64,000 bases of DNA from SZUA-229 sp964531165 (GTDB taxonomy: Bacteria; Pseudomonadota; Gammaproteobacteria; SZUA-229). Location of the stretch: positions 1 to 64,000 of the forward strand of contig CAZHEA010000004.1 in assembly GCA_964531165.1 (NCBI GenBank). The letters are read 5' to 3'. Made by a program: the position numbers and the translations under genes. Shown here piece after piece: positions 61,712 to 64,000 of this stretch; positions within the stretch are counted from its first letter, which is position 1; every line of letters starts with the position of its first letter. A model generated the notes under the pieces. The model worked only from the letters and a program-made list of their open reading frames with translations, did not search any database and was not told the DNA's origin.

Positions 61712-62230
61712 TTATACAGGGCCAATGTTGATGCCTAAAGAAATGCGGCATATTGTGCTTAAGTTTTTACTGACTTTATGGGGTAAATCAGGAGGAAAAA
61801 AAACAAACATTCCCTGTTCCGGTTCTACCTGTATTTTTATGGGTGCCTTTTCAAGCTGCAGCGTACCAGACTCTTCAGCAACCTGTATGTAATATACGGC
61901 AGAAAGTAATTCATCATCATCATCATGACGATGCATTGTAGTTTCATCGCCTGGATTCATTACATTAAACCACAGCCCGGCTTTGAGTGAGTTAGCGGAG
62001 CAATCTAGAATATCGGCTGCAAACGTTCTGGCGGCGATTAATATCTGTGAAAGCGCAGGAATTTTATCATTATTAATATAAATATTTTCATAGCGATCGC
62101 CAAAGAAATGCGATTTACGCGTTAGGTCATCGTCTATATGTTTATTGAGACCCTCAATAAGCCGTTTATTTATATTCTGAAAATCGTCCAGGTGTTGAGT
62201 GTTCAGGGTGAAGTATTTTAAGTTATTCAT
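61712..62230 (-). CDS. Putative 2OG-Fe(II) oxygenase-like protein
   Basis: A 172-residue protein with a double-stranded beta-helix pattern. HxD (His102, Asp104 in MHRHDDDDELLSAVYYIQ), distal His151 in PPDLPHKVS and Arg162 (CRISLGINI) fit iron and 2-oxoglutarate ligands. It resembles the short putative 2OG-Fe(II) oxygenases. The substrate is unknown. It overlaps the GNAT gene by four bases (ATGA). Confidence 0.75.
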   Translation of the reverse strand: MNNLKYFTLNTQHLDDFQNINKRLIEGLNKHIDDDLTRKSHFFGDRYENIYINNDKIPALSQILIAARTFAADILDCSANSLKAGLWFNVMNPGDETTMHRHDDDDELLSAVYYIQVAEESGTLQLEKAPIKIQVEPEQGMFVFFPPDLPHKVSKNLSTICRISLGINIGPV

Positions 62231-62715
62231 ATATTAGAATATTCGCTCTTAATGCTATAAGCCATGATATCAACTTTTTCTTGATGATAGAAGGTGCTTT
62301 CAATTAGTTGCCAACCACGCCTGAGATAAAAGTTCATTTTATCCGCAGTGAATAAATAGAGTGTTTTAATCTGCTTCTGTTGAGCGCACCTGATGCAGCG
62401 CTCGATAAGTTGAGTTGCGACCCCCTGATTACGGTAGTCGCTATGCACGTAAACGCTAGCTAACCATGGCCCCAAATGCCGGTGAGTCTCCATGTCTGAT
62501 TCCACAAGGCTGGCAGAGCCTACAGGCTGATTTTTGCTAAGTGCCACAAAACAGGTGGGTATGTCTACTGAACTTATATAAGAGCGATAGAGCATAATAC
62601 GTAAATCAGTAGTTAAATCTGGACTGATAAGATGCCACTGATTCTGGTGCCATTGAGCAATAGTCGGGATGAACTCAGCATGATCGCCTAAAAAGTGAAT
62701 TTTAACAGAATCCAA
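62227..62715 (-). CDS. GNAT family acetyltransferase
   Basis: A 162-residue acetyltransferase. Acetyl-CoA motif A is VYVHSDYRNQGVATQLIERC with the Q-x-x-G-x-A pyrophosphate loop; GSASLVESDMETH precedes it. The acceptor is unknown. It precedes the 2OG-like gene with a four-base overlap and may modify the same target. Confidence 0.87.
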   Translation of the reverse strand: MDSVKIHFLGDHAEFIPTIAQWHQNQWHLISPDLTTDLRIMLYRSYISSVDIPTCFVALSKNQPVGSASLVESDMETHRHLGPWLASVYVHSDYRNQGVATQLIERCIRCAQQKQIKTLYLFTADKMNFYLRRGWQLIESTFYHQEKVDIMAYSIKSEYSNI

Positions 62716-62839
62716 TGTGTAGCTACCTGCAATGCATGAAAAAAACGTCTATTCTAATAGGTATTCAAAATTATTGTGCAGAATTAAGTAAGCATTAATT
62801 ATAAATGACAAACCAGTTAATAACGAAAGAGTGAAATAT

Positions 62840-63424
62840 ATGAAAAACAACAAAATTTTAATTGTTGATGATACCCCCTCAATACATGAAGATTTTCGAA
62901 AAATATTAATGTCATCAAATACATCGGCTGGTGACCTTGACGAAATGGCGGATAGCCTGTTTGGAACAACTGAGCAGGATCCGGTGTTTAAAGATATTAA
63001 CTATGAATTAGAGTCAGCGTTTCAAGGCGAAGAAGCTTTGAAAATGATTGAAAAAGCTGAGCTGGAAGGTGATGGCTATTCACTGATTTTTATGGATGTA
63101 CGTATGCCACCAGGACTGGATGGAATCAAAACCATCGCCAAAATTTGGGAGCAATATCCGAGTATGGAAATTGTTATTTGTACGGCATATTCAGATTATT
63201 CATGGGTAGACATTATTGACATATTAGGTCCGTCAGATCATTTGTTGGTACTAAAAAAGCCATTTGATGCAGATGAAGCGCAACAAATGGCGCTGGCTAT
63301 GACTCGTAGAGCCGCCAAGTCATCAGAGCAACTAAGGCAGATTGATAGTTTGAAGTCTAGTTTGTATGAATGTCACGAAAATGTTGAAAGGCTTAAAAAA
63401 GAAATAGAAGATAAAAAAATATAA
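62840..63424 (+). CDS. Response regulator receiver protein with inserted loop and coiled-coil tail
   Basis: A 194-residue receiver. VDDTPS at 9-14 and phospho-acceptor Asp86 in IFMDVRMPPGLDG are present, with KKPF near 140. About 25 extra residues (24-52, GDLDEMADSLFGTTEQDP) sit between the first helix and second strand. The C-terminus is a coiled coil (SLKSSLYECHENVERLKKEIE), with no output domain. The Met at 62840 has GAG upstream. It lies 75 bases before a CHASE8-type sensor gene, so the pair probably signals together. Confidence 0.82.
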   Translation: MKNNKILIVDDTPSIHEDFRKILMSSNTSAGDLDEMADSLFGTTEQDPVFKDINYELESAFQGEEALKMIEKAELEGDGYSLIFMDVRMPPGLDGIKTIAKIWEQYPSMEIVICTAYSDYSWVDIIDILGPSDHLLVLKKPFDADEAQQMALAMTRRAAKSSEQLRQIDSLKSSLYECHENVERLKKEIEDKKI

Positions 63425-63498
63425 TTAAGGAGGTATACATTTATCTGTAATTAAAAAAACATCAGATCATATACGTAGAAATTTTAAAAATAAATAAA

Positions 63499-64000
63499 AT
63501 GAGTGTAGTTAAAAATCTCAGTATTGAAAAAAAACTCATAATTGTCTATATGAGTATTACAGGTGTGATTTTGACGCTTGGGTTTTCAATTGTCGCTAAT
63601 ATTAATTATACCAGCTCTAAAAATGATGTTATTCGCGGTCTAAATGTAGTGGCTGAAATAGTTGCTGATAGTAGTGCTACATCACTGGCTTTTGCAGATG
63701 CGTTATCTGCAAGTACGTACCTAATGTTATTGAAATCTCAGCCTTCTATTGTTTATGCCTGTATTCGTACGGCCGAAAATAAAATGTTTGTTGAGTATGA
63801 ATTCAAAAAATCCCCAAAAAATATCTGTGATAGTTTCAATAGAATAGAAGACACCAGAGTAGACGGTGAGTATCTTGATGTATACAAGCCTATAGAGTTA
63901 GATGGCTATATGGTCGGCAGCTTGCAGATAAAATCAAGTTTAAAAGATTTAACCGATCGAACAATAAAGAGTGCCTATATCTCGCTGCTTATATTTATAG
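63499..64000 (+). CDS. CHASE8-type sensor protein, cut by window end
   Basis: The frame stays open from the ATG at 63499 to base 64000 (167 codons). A membrane helix (about 12-35) is followed by NYTSSKNDVIRGLNVVAEIV and ADSSATSLAFADALSAS, characteristic of the CHASE8 sensory domain of kinases and cyclases. A second helix begins at the cut (SAYISLLIFI). The output domain is beyond the window; histidine kinase is likely given the receiver gene upstream. Confidence 0.75.
   Translation, partial: MSVVKNLSIEKKLIIVYMSITGVILTLGFSIVANINYTSSKNDVIRGLNVVAEIVADSSATSLAFADALSASTYLMLLKSQPSIVYACIRTAENKMFVEYEFKKSPKNICDSFNRIEDTRVDGEYLDVYKPIELDGYMVGSLQIKSSLKDLTDRTIKSAYISLLIFI

Noticed and set aside
1..64000. 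tRNA, rRNA, CRISPR arrays, prophage or complete insertion sequences
   Set aside because: No T-loop or anticodon patterns, repeated spacers, integrase or transposase genes were recognised on reading both strands.

Overview
The window looks like the chromosome of a moderately AT-rich gammaproteobacterium, probably marine or sediment-dwelling. The markers are TrhP, DjlA, RmuC, Slt-type transglycosylase, the sucAB-lpd-sucCD order, a proteobacterial dedicated sortase system and an HvfA-like thiol-rich peptide. Sulfur and energy hints (a YeeE/YedE carrier, TusA, a lone phosphoribulokinase) would fit a sulfur-oxidising or facultatively autotrophic lineage, but the window contains no RuBisCO or Sox/Dsr genes, so this is inference and no genus is named.

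Layout. 1-0.7 kb: 3' end of a DUF1015 gene. 0.7-0.95 kb: a compact element bounded by long inverted repeats and holding a hairpin and 15-bp tandem repeats. 1-6.7 kb: trhP, a divergent SO_0444-type metal permease, unknown proteins, a four-member DnaA-box cluster and a YeeE/YedE carrier. 7-13 kb: a complete class GN sortase system (sortase and VIT/VWA target, divergent from a dedicated two-component pair). 13.2-17.1 kb: aroE, hemB, a DUF302 protein, the small EGKCG-repeat protein and a BASS transporter. 17.2-23.4 kb: a REC-REC-PAS-GGDEF-EAL protein, cyclophilin, TetR, TusA, YchJ, a Rieske protein and a ketohexokinase-like kinase. 23.5-29.2 kb: rmuC and an RND efflux pair.

29.4-41.4 kb: two PilZ proteins, phosphoribulokinase, small unknown genes, a minus-strand run (aspartic protease, Nudix, lipoamide-dehydrogenase-like flavoprotein, thioredoxin, Sel1 protein, lytic transglycosylase) and djlA. 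41.5-45.4 kb: a TRAP transporter operon with its TatT partner. 45.6-53.2 kb: a TetR regulator with two candidate operators, several uncharacterised genes, a REP-like palindromic region, two Nudix genes and the fossil 3' end of a GGDEF gene. 53.3-61.1 kb: sucA-sucB-lpd-sucC-sucD, the 2-oxoglutarate to succinate segment of the TCA cycle. 61.1-64 kb: an interrupted SRPBCC-like gene, a 2OG-Fe(II) oxygenase-like protein, a GNAT acetyltransferase, and an unusual response regulator followed by a CHASE8-type sensor cut by the window end.

The most notable items are the EGKCG-repeat peptide with no modification enzymes beside it, the dedicated sortase system, the DnaA-box cluster, the inverted-repeat element, the GGDEF fossil whose reading overlaps a degenerate Nudix gene, and the SRPBCC gene with two frame changes that cancel. 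No tRNA, rRNA, CRISPR array or complete insertion sequence was seen.
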